DNA of 34,516 bases from Thiotrichales bacterium (GCA_020341835.1 CP070838.1:2578929-2613444); one strand, 5' to 3'; counted from the stretch's first letter, positions 16,406-24,110 are shown. Translations and numbers: made by a program. The notes: a model not told the origin generated them from the letters alone.

Positions 16406-16695
16406 AAGGGGCAAAAATCAGGCGCTAATTGGAGGGGGTTGAACCCGGGACATGGGTGGGGGTATCTTCATCGGCGCTATTTTAATGGCTTTCGGGGCGC
16501 AATGCATCGACTGAATTGTGCGCCTGGAAAGGTGTCATTGGGCGCTAAAGGCAATACCGCGTGCAGGGTCGTTATGCACGTGCCCTGACGGGGCGTAGGC
16601 AAAGAATATCCGACAGCACGGGTGTTGTATAATGCTTGTCCCGATGGTTGGAAAACCGTAGGGTAGTGGTTTTCCGCGATCAACCTGTGTAACCA
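16406..16695. other. Divergent spacer with promoter and 5'-UTR hairpin
   Basis: This spacer separates the reverse heme-copper gene from the forward small membrane protein gene. On the forward strand TATAAT lies at 16628-16633, without a clear -35 box. The likely leader then holds a strong hairpin (see 16646-16685). For the reverse gene I find no convincing promoter or FNR-type palindrome. No additional ORF is supported. Confidence 0.5.
16646..16685 (+). promoter_or_regulatory. Leader hairpin before small membrane protein gene
   Basis: GGTTG (16646-16650) pairs with CAACC (16681-16685), and GAAAACC (16651-16657) pairs with GGTTTTC (16668-16674). This leaves a 10-base loop and a 6-base bulge on the 3' side. 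The structure starts 13 bases after a TATAAT and ends 10 bases before the ATG at 16696, so it could occlude or present the ribosome site. No known riboswitch class was recognised. Confidence 0.45.
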
Positions 16696-16971
16696 ATGAC
16701 GATGCAGCTTTCGTACAATTCAGTAGCTTCGGACCAGACGGTTTCGCTGGGGACCGCTGATGCGGGCGTGTTGACGATCTCCGAAGCCGTTCCTGCCAGC
16801 GGTGCGCTGACCGCTAACCAGACCCAGCCCGCATCAACCCCTGACATTGACTGGGGTGATTTCACCATGGTGTTCTTCGCTGCCGGTGTGGTGATCAACC
16901 TGGTCATGTTAACGGCATATTTTGTCTGGGCCTGCAAGCAGTGGGGAAAGGAAAAGGCGAGAGACGAGTAG
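16696..16971 (+). CDS. Small single-span membrane protein
   Basis: The 91-residue product has a polar, Thr/Ser/Ala-rich N-terminal half of about 50 residues. One membrane segment follows at about residues 56-79 (MVFFAAGVVINLVMLTAYFVW), then a short basic tail. This resembles small accessory subunits found beside heme-copper enzymes, but I recognise no named family. It is divergent from the heme-copper-like gene and convergent with SCO1. The frame antisense to it has no protein-like features. A start at ATG 16702 is also possible. Function is unknown; association with the adjacent oxidase-like protein is inferred from position only. Confidence 0.6.
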   Translation: MTMQLSYNSVASDQTVSLGTADAGVLTISEAVPASGALTANQTQPASTPDIDWGDFTMVFFAAGVVINLVMLTAYFVWACKQWGKEKARDE

Positions 16972-17020
16972 CGGGGGTGCTTTGCTGGCTGGCACTCTAT
17001 CGTACCTGATGCCGGACTAT

Positions 17021-17046
17021 ACGCGGCTAAAGCCGCTCCCACGCAA
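17021..17046. repeat. REP-like palindrome, single copy
   Basis: ACGCGGCTAAAGCCGCTCCC (17021-17040) is the same palindrome type as at 6558 and 27222, again located between two convergent genes (the small membrane protein and SCO1). GCGGCT pairs with AGCCGC around a 2-base loop, so it may act as a shared transcript-end hairpin. Confidence 0.65.
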
Positions 17047-17084
17047 TTTGCCACTTTCGCGCTGATTCCAGTTCTTTTGCGGAC

Positions 17085-17726
17085 TTACTGATAAAAATAC
17101 GCCAGTATTTTTTCGTACAGTGTGACGATGGTGCTCGCATAATGTGGCTGGGAGAAGGTAGCTACCAGTCTGCCCAGCGGGTCGACAAGGAAAATGGCGC
17201 TGGTGTGGGATACCAGGTATGAGCCGGGTGCAGTTTCTTCTTCCAGTACATAACCGGCACCAAATTGTCCAGCCACCCGGTCGATCTCCTGCTTGCCCGC
17301 CGTCGCACCGATAAACGTTTTATTGAAATGCGCAACGTAGTCGGCGAGCAGTTCGGGCGTATCCCGTTTGGGGTCCACGGAAATGAATATCACCTGCATC
17401 TCCTCAGGCGCTTCGCCGGTTTTGTCTTCAATCAGACCCTGAACAGCATTCAATACATACAGCGTGGCCGGGCAGATATCGGGACAGGAGGTATAGCCAA
17501 AAAAAACGAATGTCCATTTGCCCTGAAACCTTTTCTGGTCGAATACCGCACCCTCGTGATCGGTCAGTTCGAACGACCGTAACAGTCGGAACTCGGGACG
17601 GAGAACACCTTCCAGTTCGGGGGGTGGCGGGGGAGGACGCACCAGGATATAGGTGATGAGCATGACCAGCAGGAACAGGCCGAACAGAATCAGCGTGCCA
17701 ATCGGAAACTTTTTATTCCTGGTCAT
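17085..17726 (-). CDS. SCO1/SenC copper chaperone
   Basis: The 213-residue protein (ATG 17726; TTG 17750 would add eight residues) is membrane-anchored by one segment at about residues 9-29. A run of six prolines follows. The thioredoxin-like periplasmic domain has the copper-binding CPDIC motif (C81, C85) and the distant His ligand H174 (LVSHTSAIFLVDP), plus SVDPKRDTP near residue 116. SCO proteins deliver copper to the CuA centre of oxidase subunit II, and SenC homologues accompany alternative NO reductase operons. A CuA subunit is encoded about 3 kb away. CAGGAA lies about nine bases before the chosen ATG. Confidence 0.9.
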   Translation of the reverse strand: MTRNKKFPIGTLILFGLFLLVMLITYILVRPPPPPPELEGVLRPEFRLLRSFELTDHEGAVFDQKRFQGKWTFVFFGYTSCPDICPATLYVLNAVQGLIEDKTGEAPEEMQVIFISVDPKRDTPELLADYVAHFNKTFIGATAGKQEIDRVAGQFGAGYVLEEETAPGSYLVSHTSAIFLVDPLGRLVATFSQPHYASTIVTLYEKILAYFYQ

Positions 17727-17804
17727 GATCGCTTGTTCCTGGCTAATCAATCGTGCTTCAACGTGAAGCCCTTCGAACTGTCCGCTGAAGCAGCCATCAG
17801 CGTT

Positions 17805-18305
17805 CTACTGTCCCACGATATGGTTGTACTTGATTATATGTTCGTTGATTACGCCGGGTTTAATAAGTTCCAGGTAGCCATCCGCCAGCTTGATGGTACA
17901 GGGTGATAACGAGCCGCATTCGAACACGATGCGGTCCTCGATATAGCCGTATTTTTCGATTTGTACGGTCGCCGCTTCCTGCAAATGCCCGAAGGTCCCT
18001 CTCAGATAGGAACTGCCGGTCGTCTGCTTTTTTGCCTGTTCGAGTGCTTTGGTTATGGTATCTGCATCGACCGTCGTGGCATAGGGGTAGGGGACGTGCA
18101 TGACGCCAATCCACTGGTTGTCAAAAAACTTGATATAGATGTTGTTATTTATTGTTTTCGAAGGGCTCGCGTTATTGCCTTCTCTGGAGTAATGGCCCGA
18201 CGTGATATCTGTTTTATCCGGCTGTTCGCATAGTGCCGGGCCTGGTGCCAGGACAATCAAGCTCAGCGTCGTAAACAGTAGTTTTCTGATGCAATGATTT
18301 TTCAT
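17805..18305 (-). CDS. Secreted protein of unknown function
   Basis: From ATG 18305 the product is 166 residues with a typical signal peptide: basic MKNHCIRK, a hydrophobic core LLFTTLSLIVLA and a likely cleavage after ALC-E near residue 26. An upstream start at 18398 would add 31 Cys/Pro-rich residues and hide the signal, so I reject it. The mature part contains TINNNIYIKFFDNQWIGVMHVP, a region with helix-forming EQAKKQ, and two cysteines near the end (FECGSLSPCTIKL) that could form a disulfide. I recognise no family. It lies between SCO1 and ctaA on the same strand (22 bp after ctaA), suggesting a periplasmic role linked to oxidase assembly. Confidence 0.7.
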   Translation of the reverse strand: MKNHCIRKLLFTTLSLIVLAPGPALCEQPDKTDITSGHYSREGNNASPSKTINNNIYIKFFDNQWIGVMHVPYPYATTVDADTITKALEQAKKQTTGSSYLRGTFGHLQEAATVQIEKYGYIEDRIVFECGSLSPCTIKLADGYLELIKPGVINEHIIKYNHIVGQ

Positions 18306-18327
18306 AATGATGGCTTTGTCTGGTTGT

Positions 18328-19419
18328 TCATGCGGCGGTGGTACGGCCGCGGAGCTGGTGACTGACGAACAGTGAGGCGGTGAGCAGCAGGATAGCACCG
18401 CCCTGATGCGCTGCTGCCAGTGTCACAGGGACCACGAGTACCAGTGTACTAATTCCGAGTGTGAGTTGCAGTGCCAGCGCAGCCAGCAGCAGATTCAGGC
18501 CGATCTGGATATGTCGCTCCTGTTGTGATTGCCTCGCCAGCCACCAGAACGCCGGGATCAGCAGGAACAGCAGCGTCGCCAGGAGTCGATGGTCGAACTG
18601 TACCGTGACCACGTTCTCGAAAAAATTTCGCCACAGCGGAGAGAGTTCGAACAGGCCGACAGGAATCAGGCGTCCATCCATCAATGGGAACGTGTTGAAC
18701 GCAAAGCCCGCGCGGATACCGGCAACAAAACCGCCGCTCAGTGCCGTGATGAATATTATCGCTGTAATGATTAATGACTGGCGAGCAAGTTTGCGGTTGT
18801 TGATTCGGGCAGTTTCATCGATGCCGGGATACAAGAGGTCCAGCGCGACCCAGAACATATAGGCATAGATGACGATGGCCAGTCCCAGATGTGCCGTCAG
18901 GCGATACTGGCTGACATGCGGGTCGTCGACCAGGCCGCTTTTTACCATGTACCAGCCCATCAAACCCTGCAGGCCGCCGAGAACGAACATTGTGATCAAT
19001 TTGGGCGTCAGTGATTTTTCTATTTTTCCTCTGACAAGAAAAAACAGAAAGGGTAAAAGGAATATGATACCGATCGAACGTCCAAGAACACGGTGGGCAT
19101 ATTCAAACCAGAATATGGATTTGAATTCCCCCACTGACATGGCGAAGTTCTTTACCTTGTATTCAGGGAACTGCTGGTAGAGACGAAAGGTTTCCTCCCA
19201 TTCCGCCTGGTTCAGCGGTGGCAACACGCCCATGATGGGTTCCCACTGCACCATAGATAAACCGGAGCCGGTCAACCGGGTAACACCGCCGAGAATGATC
19301 ATCGCAAAGATAGTGGTACAGCAGATCAGCAGCCAGACAGCGATCTGTTTGTTATTTGTATTGACGGAAGGGTTCATTGTCAGTTCAGGATTATTCGCCG
19401 AGGCTACGGTAAGGCTCAT
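18328..19419 (-). CDS. ctaA: Heme A synthase (COX15/CtaA)
   Basis: CtaA oxidises heme O to heme A in the membrane. The 363-residue product has about eight membrane segments and the conserved family features: GGVTRLTGSGLSMVQW near residues 44-59, FEYAHRVLGR near residue 105, a GGLQGLMGWYMVKSGL segment near 149, HLGLA, and in the second half FDHRLLA and AAHQGGAILL. The four heme-ligand histidines expected from the family can be matched (H in EYAHR, TAHLG, FDHR and AAHQ). It is the long, COX15-like type found in proteobacteria. Its presence suggests at least one heme A-containing oxidase in the cell. The start at ATG 19419 is the longest; ATG 19377 is possible. Confidence 0.95.
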   Translation of the reverse strand: MSLTVASANNPELTMNPSVNTNNKQIAVWLLICCTTIFAMIILGGVTRLTGSGLSMVQWEPIMGVLPPLNQAEWEETFRLYQQFPEYKVKNFAMSVGEFKSIFWFEYAHRVLGRSIGIIFLLPFLFFLVRGKIEKSLTPKLITMFVLGGLQGLMGWYMVKSGLVDDPHVSQYRLTAHLGLAIVIYAYMFWVALDLLYPGIDETARINNRKLARQSLIITAIIFITALSGGFVAGIRAGFAFNTFPLMDGRLIPVGLFELSPLWRNFFENVVTVQFDHRLLATLLFLLIPAFWWLARQSQQERHIQIGLNLLLAALALQLTLGISTLVLVVPVTLAAAHQGGAILLLTASLFVSHQLRGRTTAA

Positions 19420-19462
19420 GGATTTTAATCGGTGGTGGTTGATCTGACAAACGCCTGGAAAG

Positions 19463-19613
19463 AAATGAATAATGAATAATTAAAAATGAATAATCTTTGG
19501 GGCCGGGGTTCGAAACCAATACTAATCCTCGTTACTAACCGATACGGCTTAACCAGCCAGAACCTTCAAATCTACTGATCTGCGGGCTATCTTTCATTAT
19601 TCATTATTAATTG
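19463..19613. repeat. AT-rich inverted repeats flanking a 96-bp core
   Basis: At 19463-19495 AATGAATAATGAATAATT and a further AATGAATAAT form a short tandem array. At 19592-19613 the reverse complement (CATTATTCATTATTAATTGG) occurs. The intervening 96 bp has normal base composition and no ORF. The unit lies between ctaA and the bacteriohemerythrin gene. It resembles the simple AATAATGAATAAT repeats seen dispersed in many bacterial genomes, and could be a small non-coding mobile element or a slippage product. Confidence 0.5.
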
Positions 19614-19618
19614 GTTTT

Positions 19619-20095
19619 TTATCCGGTTTTTCGCAGAAAAGCATTCTTTGCGTTACGTATCATGGTTCTCAGTTTGTTTTCATCGATTTCGTCGTGTGAC
19701 ATCAGGTTGGTGAGTTTGTGCAGGCGCGAATCATGCGTTTTGAAGTGCAGCTGGAACCAGTCGTTCAGTTTCTGCTTGAATTTGTCGCCGTCGAGATCGG
19801 TCGCATTTTCGAATTCATCGGTGATATCACGGATATCATCCAGCAGGCGCTCATGATCGGCCTGGTGCTGTTCATAATGGTCATAACCGTGCCGTTCCAT
19901 CATCTTTTCTTCCAGGGCGAAATGCGCAGAGATGCTGCCGTAGATATCGCCGAGGCCGTCGATGACGCTGTCTTTGTCAGCTTCGTCATCGATTAACGCA
20001 TAGATGGCGTTGATCTGTTCGATCAGTTGCCGGTGCTCGTGGTCGACGCCCTGTATGCCGGTACAGAAATCATCTCGCCATTCAATCAATGCCAT
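19619..20095 (-). CDS. Bacteriohemerythrin
   Basis: The 158-residue four-helix protein carries all expected di-iron ligands: H21 (VDHEH), H58 and E62 (HFALE), H77 and H81 (HQADH), H117 and D122 (HFKTHD). Hemerythrins bind O2 reversibly and some bind NO. In bacteria they serve as oxygen stores, deliver O2 to oxidases or protect against NO. It has no membrane segment or signal peptide, so it is cytoplasmic. It lies between ctaA and the divergent heme-copper operon, a context that suggests O2 or NO handling. GATAAT at 20200-20195 on the same strand may be its -10 box, giving a leader of about 90 bases. Confidence 0.92.
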   Translation of the reverse strand: MALIEWRDDFCTGIQGVDHEHRQLIEQINAIYALIDDEADKDSVIDGLGDIYGSISAHFALEEKMMERHGYDHYEQHQADHERLLDDIRDITDEFENATDLDGDKFKQKLNDWFQLHFKTHDSRLHKLTNLMSHDEIDENKLRTMIRNAKNAFLRKTG

Positions 20096-20645
20096 CGACA
20101 GTCTCCCGATCTTTGGTGAAAATGGTAGGACGCGTCAACTCGGCACCGAGTTCTGCGCTGCAAATAAGGGTATAGCTGAATTTCATGGCGAACGATTATC
20201 CCGCATTTTAATCTATTAGGAAATACTGTTGAATGGATACGGAGTTGAAATGACCGTCTGCAGGTAATCGAGACGGTGAATGAAAAGCATTCGCTATTAG
20301 GTTAATGCCCGCCCACTGGAATTCATTCATCATCATTCGGTCGTGCATCACTAGATTGCGCCGGTCGGCTGCCAAGGTATGAACAAGCCGTAGGACAGGT
20401 TGAAGCTTATATTAATATGTCATGATCATTTGACATAGATCAATGTCATTCAGAGCCTGTTTAAATAATCTCCCCCACTAATTGTGTTATATAATGCAAG
20501 GAATGTGTCATTTGGCACAGCCGAGGATATATGACCGGCTATCAATGGGTTTCATCCCGCACCGGGTAAGATCGGGAGGGGGTGGCGATAGTCCGTAGCC
20601 ATCACAAAGATTTCAAATTCAATATTAAAAATAAGGAGTCTGTCC
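20096..20645. other. Divergent control region of the heme-copper operon
   Basis: This 550-bp non-coding region separates bacteriohemerythrin (reverse) from the heme-copper operon (forward). On the reverse strand it holds a possible -10 at 20200-20195. Forward it holds an FNR/Dnr-type palindrome at 20430-20443, -10-like hexamers AATAAT (20464-20469) and TATAAT (20490-20495), and a long leader. The leader contains a 12-codon frame (20531-20569, GAGG four bases before its ATG) and complementary segments that can pair in two ways. I see no gene in 20201-20429. Confidence 0.6.
20430..20469 (+). promoter_or_regulatory. FNR/Dnr-type box with -10 element
   Basis: TTGAC-ATAG-ATCAA (20430-20443) differs from the FNR/Dnr consensus TTGAT-N4-ATCAA at one base. 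AATAAT at 20464-20469 lies near the distance expected for a class II promoter, where the box is centred close to -41.5. A TATAAT at 20490 is a second candidate, placing the box near -65. The Dnr-type gene at 14349 is the likely regulator. Confidence 0.65.
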
Positions 20646-20807
20646 ATGCCCGAAGAAGACAATATACCCAAGCCTGAGCGCATCCCTTTCTTTCAAAGGC
20701 TGCTCGAAAATACCTTCCTGTTACTGTTCATCGGCGTCGCCATGCCCACCGTGTTTTATATCCTGTGGGGGATTATGGAAATCGCCACCATACCTGTCGC
20801 TGAATAA
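20646..20807 (+). CDS. Small membrane subunit of the heme-copper operon
   Basis: A 53-residue protein starts at ATG 20646, with AAGGAG (20631-20636) nine bases upstream. It has a polar N-terminus (MPEEDNIPKPERIPFF) and one membrane segment at about residues 22-45 (NTFLLLFIGVAMPTVFYILW). The stop is 11 bp before the subunit II gene, with GGAG between them. Heme-copper enzymes often have such one-helix accessory subunits, and alternative NO reductase operons include short ORFs. I recognise no named family. Its place as first gene of the operon argues that it is real. Confidence 0.75.
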   Translation: MPEEDNIPKPERIPFFQRLLENTFLLLFIGVAMPTVFYILWGIMEIATIPVAE

Positions 20808-20818
20808 GGAGACTATCG

Positions 20819-21358
20819 ATGACTTCATATTTACCCCCTTCGGAGCGTATCTGGTGGAAGGTGCCTGTTGGCAAACAGGAAGTGATCTGGATTGGTATCG
20901 CGCTGATCTGGTGTCTGATCATGTTTTTCATGATGCCTTACTGGCATCTGTTCGGTAAGCAAAACCTTTCAAACGAGGCCTATCAGACCACGCCGGCCAA
21001 GTTCCAGGCCAGGGTGGATGAAATGGTAGCGCAGTACCAGGTCGGTGAAGAGGCCGGTATTCCGATTGTCAGGCCACCTGCGGGCAGTGATGTCTACCTG
21101 TTAGGCAGGCTCTGGCAATGGTACCCAATTCTCGAGCTGGAAAAGGACCAGTCCTACAGGATTCATCTGTCGTCCATGGACTGGCAGCACGGTTTCTCTC
21201 TTCAGCCAGTCAACATAAACCTGCAGATCGTTCCCGGCTACGAAATGGTCGTCACCATGACACCTGACCAGGCCGGCGATTACGCTATTGTATGCAACGA
21301 ATATTGCGGCATCGGTCATCATGCTATGCTCGGCAAAATCTACGTGAAGGAGAATTAA
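20819..21358 (+). CDS. Heme-copper enzyme subunit II with CuA site
   Basis: The 179-residue protein has one N-terminal membrane segment (about 22-40) and a periplasmic cupredoxin domain. All CuA ligands are present: H124 (DWQHGF), C159, E161 (backbone ligand), C163, H167 and M170 in CNEYCGIGHHAM. It should therefore accept electrons from a soluble donor such as cytochrome c or a copper protein and pass them to subunit I. The domain is shorter than in aa3 oxidases (one membrane helix instead of two), as in ba3-type and alternative NO reductase subunit II. The stop is followed 2 bp later by the subunit I start, indicating translational coupling. SCO/SenC genes nearby fit CuA loading. Confidence 0.93.
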   Translation: MTSYLPPSERIWWKVPVGKQEVIWIGIALIWCLIMFFMMPYWHLFGKQNLSNEAYQTTPAKFQARVDEMVAQYQVGEEAGIPIVRPPAGSDVYLLGRLWQWYPILELEKDQSYRIHLSSMDWQHGFSLQPVNINLQIVPGYEMVVTMTPDQAGDYAIVCNEYCGIGHHAMLGKIYVKEN

Positions 21359-21360
21359 AG

Positions 21361-23094
21361 ATGGCACAATTTAGAGTATGCCCGGACTCGGGTTTCTATT
21401 TTGACAAGTCTGCCGAGAGCCTGATGAAGGTGAATGCTATAGCTGGTGCTGTATCATTGCTGATTGCGGGTATTCTGGCGATAGGCGTTATTCTGACGCG
21501 CTGGCAGGAAGTGCATTTGCTGCCTGCGGATCTGTTTTACCAGGCGCTGACTGGGCATGGCATAAACGCGCTGATTTTCTGGATCATCTTCTTTGAAATT
21601 GCGATCCTGTACTTTGCCTCCTCAACGCTGTTGCGAACCCGACTGGCAGCGCCGAAATGGGCATGGCTGGGCTTCATCCTGATGGTCGTTGGGGCCGTGA
21701 TGAACAATGTCGCGGTTGCACAGGGTAATTCGAGCGTGATGATGACCTCGTACGCACCGATGCAGGCAGAACCCCATTTCTATCTGGGCCTGATACTGTT
21801 CGCTGTTGGTGCGCTGATCGGTGTCTTTGTGTTCTTCGGTACGCTGGTTATCGCCAAGGATGACCAAACCTACGAAGGCTCTGTGCCTCTGGTGACCTTT
21901 GGTGCGATCACGGCAGCAATTATTGCCGTATTCACCATTGCCTCGGGTGCCGTTATCCTGGTACCGACCTTCCTCTGGTCGATCGGCTACATCAACCACA
22001 TCGATGCTGAAATGTACCGTATTATCTGGTGGGGTCTGGGCCATTCCTCGCAGCAGATCAACGTTGCCGCCCACGTGTCTGTCTGGTACCTGCTCGCGGG
22101 CATCCTGTTCGGCGCACGACCAATGTCGGAAAAAGTCAGCCGCACAGCATTCCTGCTCTACATCCTGTTCCTGCAGCTGGCCTGCGCACACCATATTCTG
22201 GTCGATCCCGGTATCAGCTCGGAGTGGAAGGTGTTCAACACCAGTTACGCAATGTACCTCGCGGTTCTGGCGAGTATGATCCATGGTCTGACCGTTCCTG
22301 GTGCTATGGAGGTGGCACAGCGTGAGAAAGGCCTGACCAAGGGTCTGTTCGAATGGTTACGCAAGGCGCCCTGGGGTAATCCGGTGTTCTCCGGTTTCTT
22401 CTTCTCGCTGGTCATCTTCGGTTTCATCGGTGGTATCACCGGTGTTGTCATGGGTACCGAGCAGATCAACCTGATCATCCATAACACCATTTACGTACCG
22501 GCGCATTTCCACGCGACTGTGGCCGTGGGTACAACGCTGGCCTTCATGGCGCTGACCTATCTGCTGATCCCGGTACTGTTCAGACGCAGCCTGTTCCTGC
22601 CGTGGGTGGCAAAAATGCAGCCTTACGTGTTCTCGGCAGGCATGACAATCATGATCCTGTTCATGCTGGGTGCGGGTACGCTGGGCGTATCTCGTCGCCA
22701 CTGGGACATGGACTTCACCGGTGCAGCGCTGAGCTTTGAATACCCGGGTACTGCCTACATGATGATGGCGGTGGGCGGTATCGGCGGCGTGCTGGGCATC
22801 CTGGGTGGTGCGATGTACCTGCTGGTCACTGTAGGCTCGCTGGTATTCGGCAAGAAGCTGGAGCCTTCAGCCGGTCTGTTCCAGAGCTTCGGCGTACCGC
22901 TGTCATCAGGCAGCTACAATATTCAGCAGCCTGAGCGCTTGCCTATGGCACCGAAACTGGCCGTCGAACAGCATGGTTCAGCCGGGTTCGAAGCGCCCGG
23001 AACCTTCGTGCTCGCAATGGCCCTGCTGGTGTCTTTTGTTGTGTACTACTTCATCAACTGGGACTACCTGGCATCGGTCTGGCCACTCAGCTAG
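21361..23094 (+). CDS. Heme-copper subunit I, probable alternative nitric oxide reductase
   Basis: From ATG 21361 (GGAG nine bases upstream) the product is 577 residues with about thirteen membrane segments. Metal ligands are complete: H66 in helix II and H384 for the low-spin heme, H382 for the high-spin heme, and H228, H277 and H278 for the third metal. The residue four after H228 is Q232 (GHSSQQ). Oxygen reductases of A/B type have the cross-linked Tyr here and cNOR has an iron-binding Glu. No cbb3-style helix VII Tyr is visible at the equivalent place. This pattern fits alternative NO reductases of the sNOR/eNOR type; which class cannot be settled by eye. A strong terminator follows. Confidence 0.88.
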   Translation: MAQFRVCPDSGFYFDKSAESLMKVNAIAGAVSLLIAGILAIGVILTRWQEVHLLPADLFYQALTGHGINALIFWIIFFEIAILYFASSTLLRTRLAAPKWAWLGFILMVVGAVMNNVAVAQGNSSVMMTSYAPMQAEPHFYLGLILFAVGALIGVFVFFGTLVIAKDDQTYEGSVPLVTFGAITAAIIAVFTIASGAVILVPTFLWSIGYINHIDAEMYRIIWWGLGHSSQQINVAAHVSVWYLLAGILFGARPMSEKVSRTAFLLYILFLQLACAHHILVDPGISSEWKVFNTSYAMYLAVLASMIHGLTVPGAMEVAQREKGLTKGLFEWLRKAPWGNPVFSGFFFSLVIFGFIGGITGVVMGTEQINLIIHNTIYVPAHFHATVAVGTTLAFMALTYLLIPVLFRRSLFLPWVAKMQPYVFSAGMTIMILFMLGAGTLGVSRRHWDMDFTGAALSFEYPGTAYMMMAVGGIGGVLGILGGAMYLLVTVGSLVFGKKLEPSAGLFQSFGVPLSSGSYNIQQPERLPMAPKLAVEQHGSAGFEAPGTFVLAMALLVSFVVYYFINWDYLASVWPLS

Positions 23095-23116
23095 AACGAT
23101 GTAAAGCTGTACCTGA

Positions 23117-23153
23117 AACGCGGGATAAACCATGGTTTGTCCCGCGTTTTTTT
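23117..23153 (+). terminator. Rho-independent terminator of the heme-copper operon
   Basis: AACGCGGGATAAACC (23117-23131) pairs with GGTTTGTCCCGCGTT (23134-23148), 15 pairs including one wobble, around a 2-base turn (effectively a small loop). Seven T residues run from 23147 to 23153. It lies 22 bp after the subunit I stop and separates this operon from ctaB. Confidence 0.92.
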
Positions 23154-23229
23154 ATGACCCTTGCCGTTGACCTGTGTTGTACGGTGAAGGGGCTTTCATT
23201 GATGTAGTGATGTAGAAATTTCAGTCGGC

Positions 23230-24087
23230 ATGTTCAAGCAGATATCCAGCCTATTAAAACTGCGTATTGGCATCATCATGATGTTCACAGCGCTGGCCGC
23301 GATGGTGGCGACGCCCGGGCAGCAACCCGGCGGTTTCGAGGTGCTGGTGCTGGCGTTTGCGGTGCTGGTCTCGGCCGCCAGCGCGGGTGCTTTCAACCAG
23401 TATTTCGAAGTCGATCTCGACAGTCTGATGCAGCGTACGCGGCACAGGCCTTTCGTCACGGGTCGGTTCCACAAGAGCTGGGTGTGGCTGCTGCTGATGT
23501 TGCTGCTGCTGTTTGCCGGTGTGTCATCCGCAGCTGTGGTGCTCAACGGCGCCGCAGCGGCTTATATTTTCCTGGGTGCTTTTTTCTATGCCGTCGTCTA
23601 CACCGTCTGGCTGAAACGGCGAACATGGATGAACATTGTGATCGGCGGAGCCTCCGGCAGTTTTGCGGTGCTCGCCGGTGCCGCTGCAGTCGATCCTGCG
23701 ATGAGCCCGGTGCCGATCCTGCTGGCACTGGTTCTGTTCTTCTGGACGCCGTCACATTTCTGGAGTCTCGCCATCGCCAAGCACCAGGATTACGCCAATG
23801 CCGGTGTGCCGATGTTGCCGGTCGTGATCGGGGACCAGCGCACCGCTGTTGTCGTGCTGATCAACACCCTGATCCTGGTCGGTATTTCGGTGTTACCGTT
23901 TTTCTTCGGACTGGGCTGGATCTACCTGGCCGGTGCTCTGGCGGGCGGCGTCTATTTTATCTACTGCAATTATCTGATGGTGCAGGAACCTTCAACCACG
24001 CTCGCGATGAAAAGCTTTTTTGCATCCCTGGTGCAGCTGGTGTTTCTGCTGGCCGGCGCGGTGCTCGACGTTTACCTGCTGGCCTGA
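23230..24087 (+). CDS. ctaB: Protoheme IX farnesyltransferase (heme O synthase)
   Basis: CtaB adds a farnesyl group to heme B to make heme O, the precursor of heme A. The 285-residue UbiA-family membrane protein has the family motifs: SAGAFNQYFEVDLDSLMQRTRHRPF near residues 55-79 (Asp-rich prenyl-diphosphate site NxxxDxxxD with the MxRTxxRP motif), YTVWLKRRTWMNIVIGG near 130, and TPSHFWSLAI near 175 with the second conserved region. About nine membrane segments are visible. It starts 77 bp after the terminator and precedes the second SCO gene by 23 bp. With ctaA at 18328, the full heme O/A pathway is in this cluster. Confidence 0.95.
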   Translation: MFKQISSLLKLRIGIIMMFTALAAMVATPGQQPGGFEVLVLAFAVLVSAASAGAFNQYFEVDLDSLMQRTRHRPFVTGRFHKSWVWLLLMLLLLFAGVSSAAVVLNGAAAAYIFLGAFFYAVVYTVWLKRRTWMNIVIGGASGSFAVLAGAAAVDPAMSPVPILLALVLFFWTPSHFWSLAIAKHQDYANAGVPMLPVVIGDQRTAVVVLINTLILVGISVLPFFFGLGWIYLAGALAGGVYFIYCNYLMVQEPSTTLAMKSFFASLVQLVFLLAGAVLDVYLLA

Positions 24088-24110
24088 TCGCGGGGTAGAA
24101 TAGATTCACT

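Noticed and set aside
16680-17054. Reverse frame of 124 codons opposite the small membrane protein
   Set aside because: It has no domain or plausible signal and crosses the REP-like palindrome; the forward frame has a clean membrane segment.
18306-18398. Upstream start for the secreted unknown protein
   Set aside because: It would put 31 Cys/Pro-rich residues before a clear signal peptide and overlap the ctaA 3' end.
19499-19540. Possible tRNA suggested by GGGGTTCGAAACC
   Set aside because: The flanking bases do not form a T-arm stem, and no acceptor or anticodon stem could be found on either strand.
20082-20186. A 34-codon reverse frame overlapping the bacteriohemerythrin start
   Set aside because: The possible -10 at 20200-20195 would make it almost leaderless and there is no ribosome site or recognisable sequence; treated as part of the leader.
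21622-22284. Reverse frame of 220 codons inside the heme-copper subunit I gene
   Set aside because: The forward frame has all six metal-ligand histidines. The reverse product is His/Gln/Arg-rich shadow sequence.
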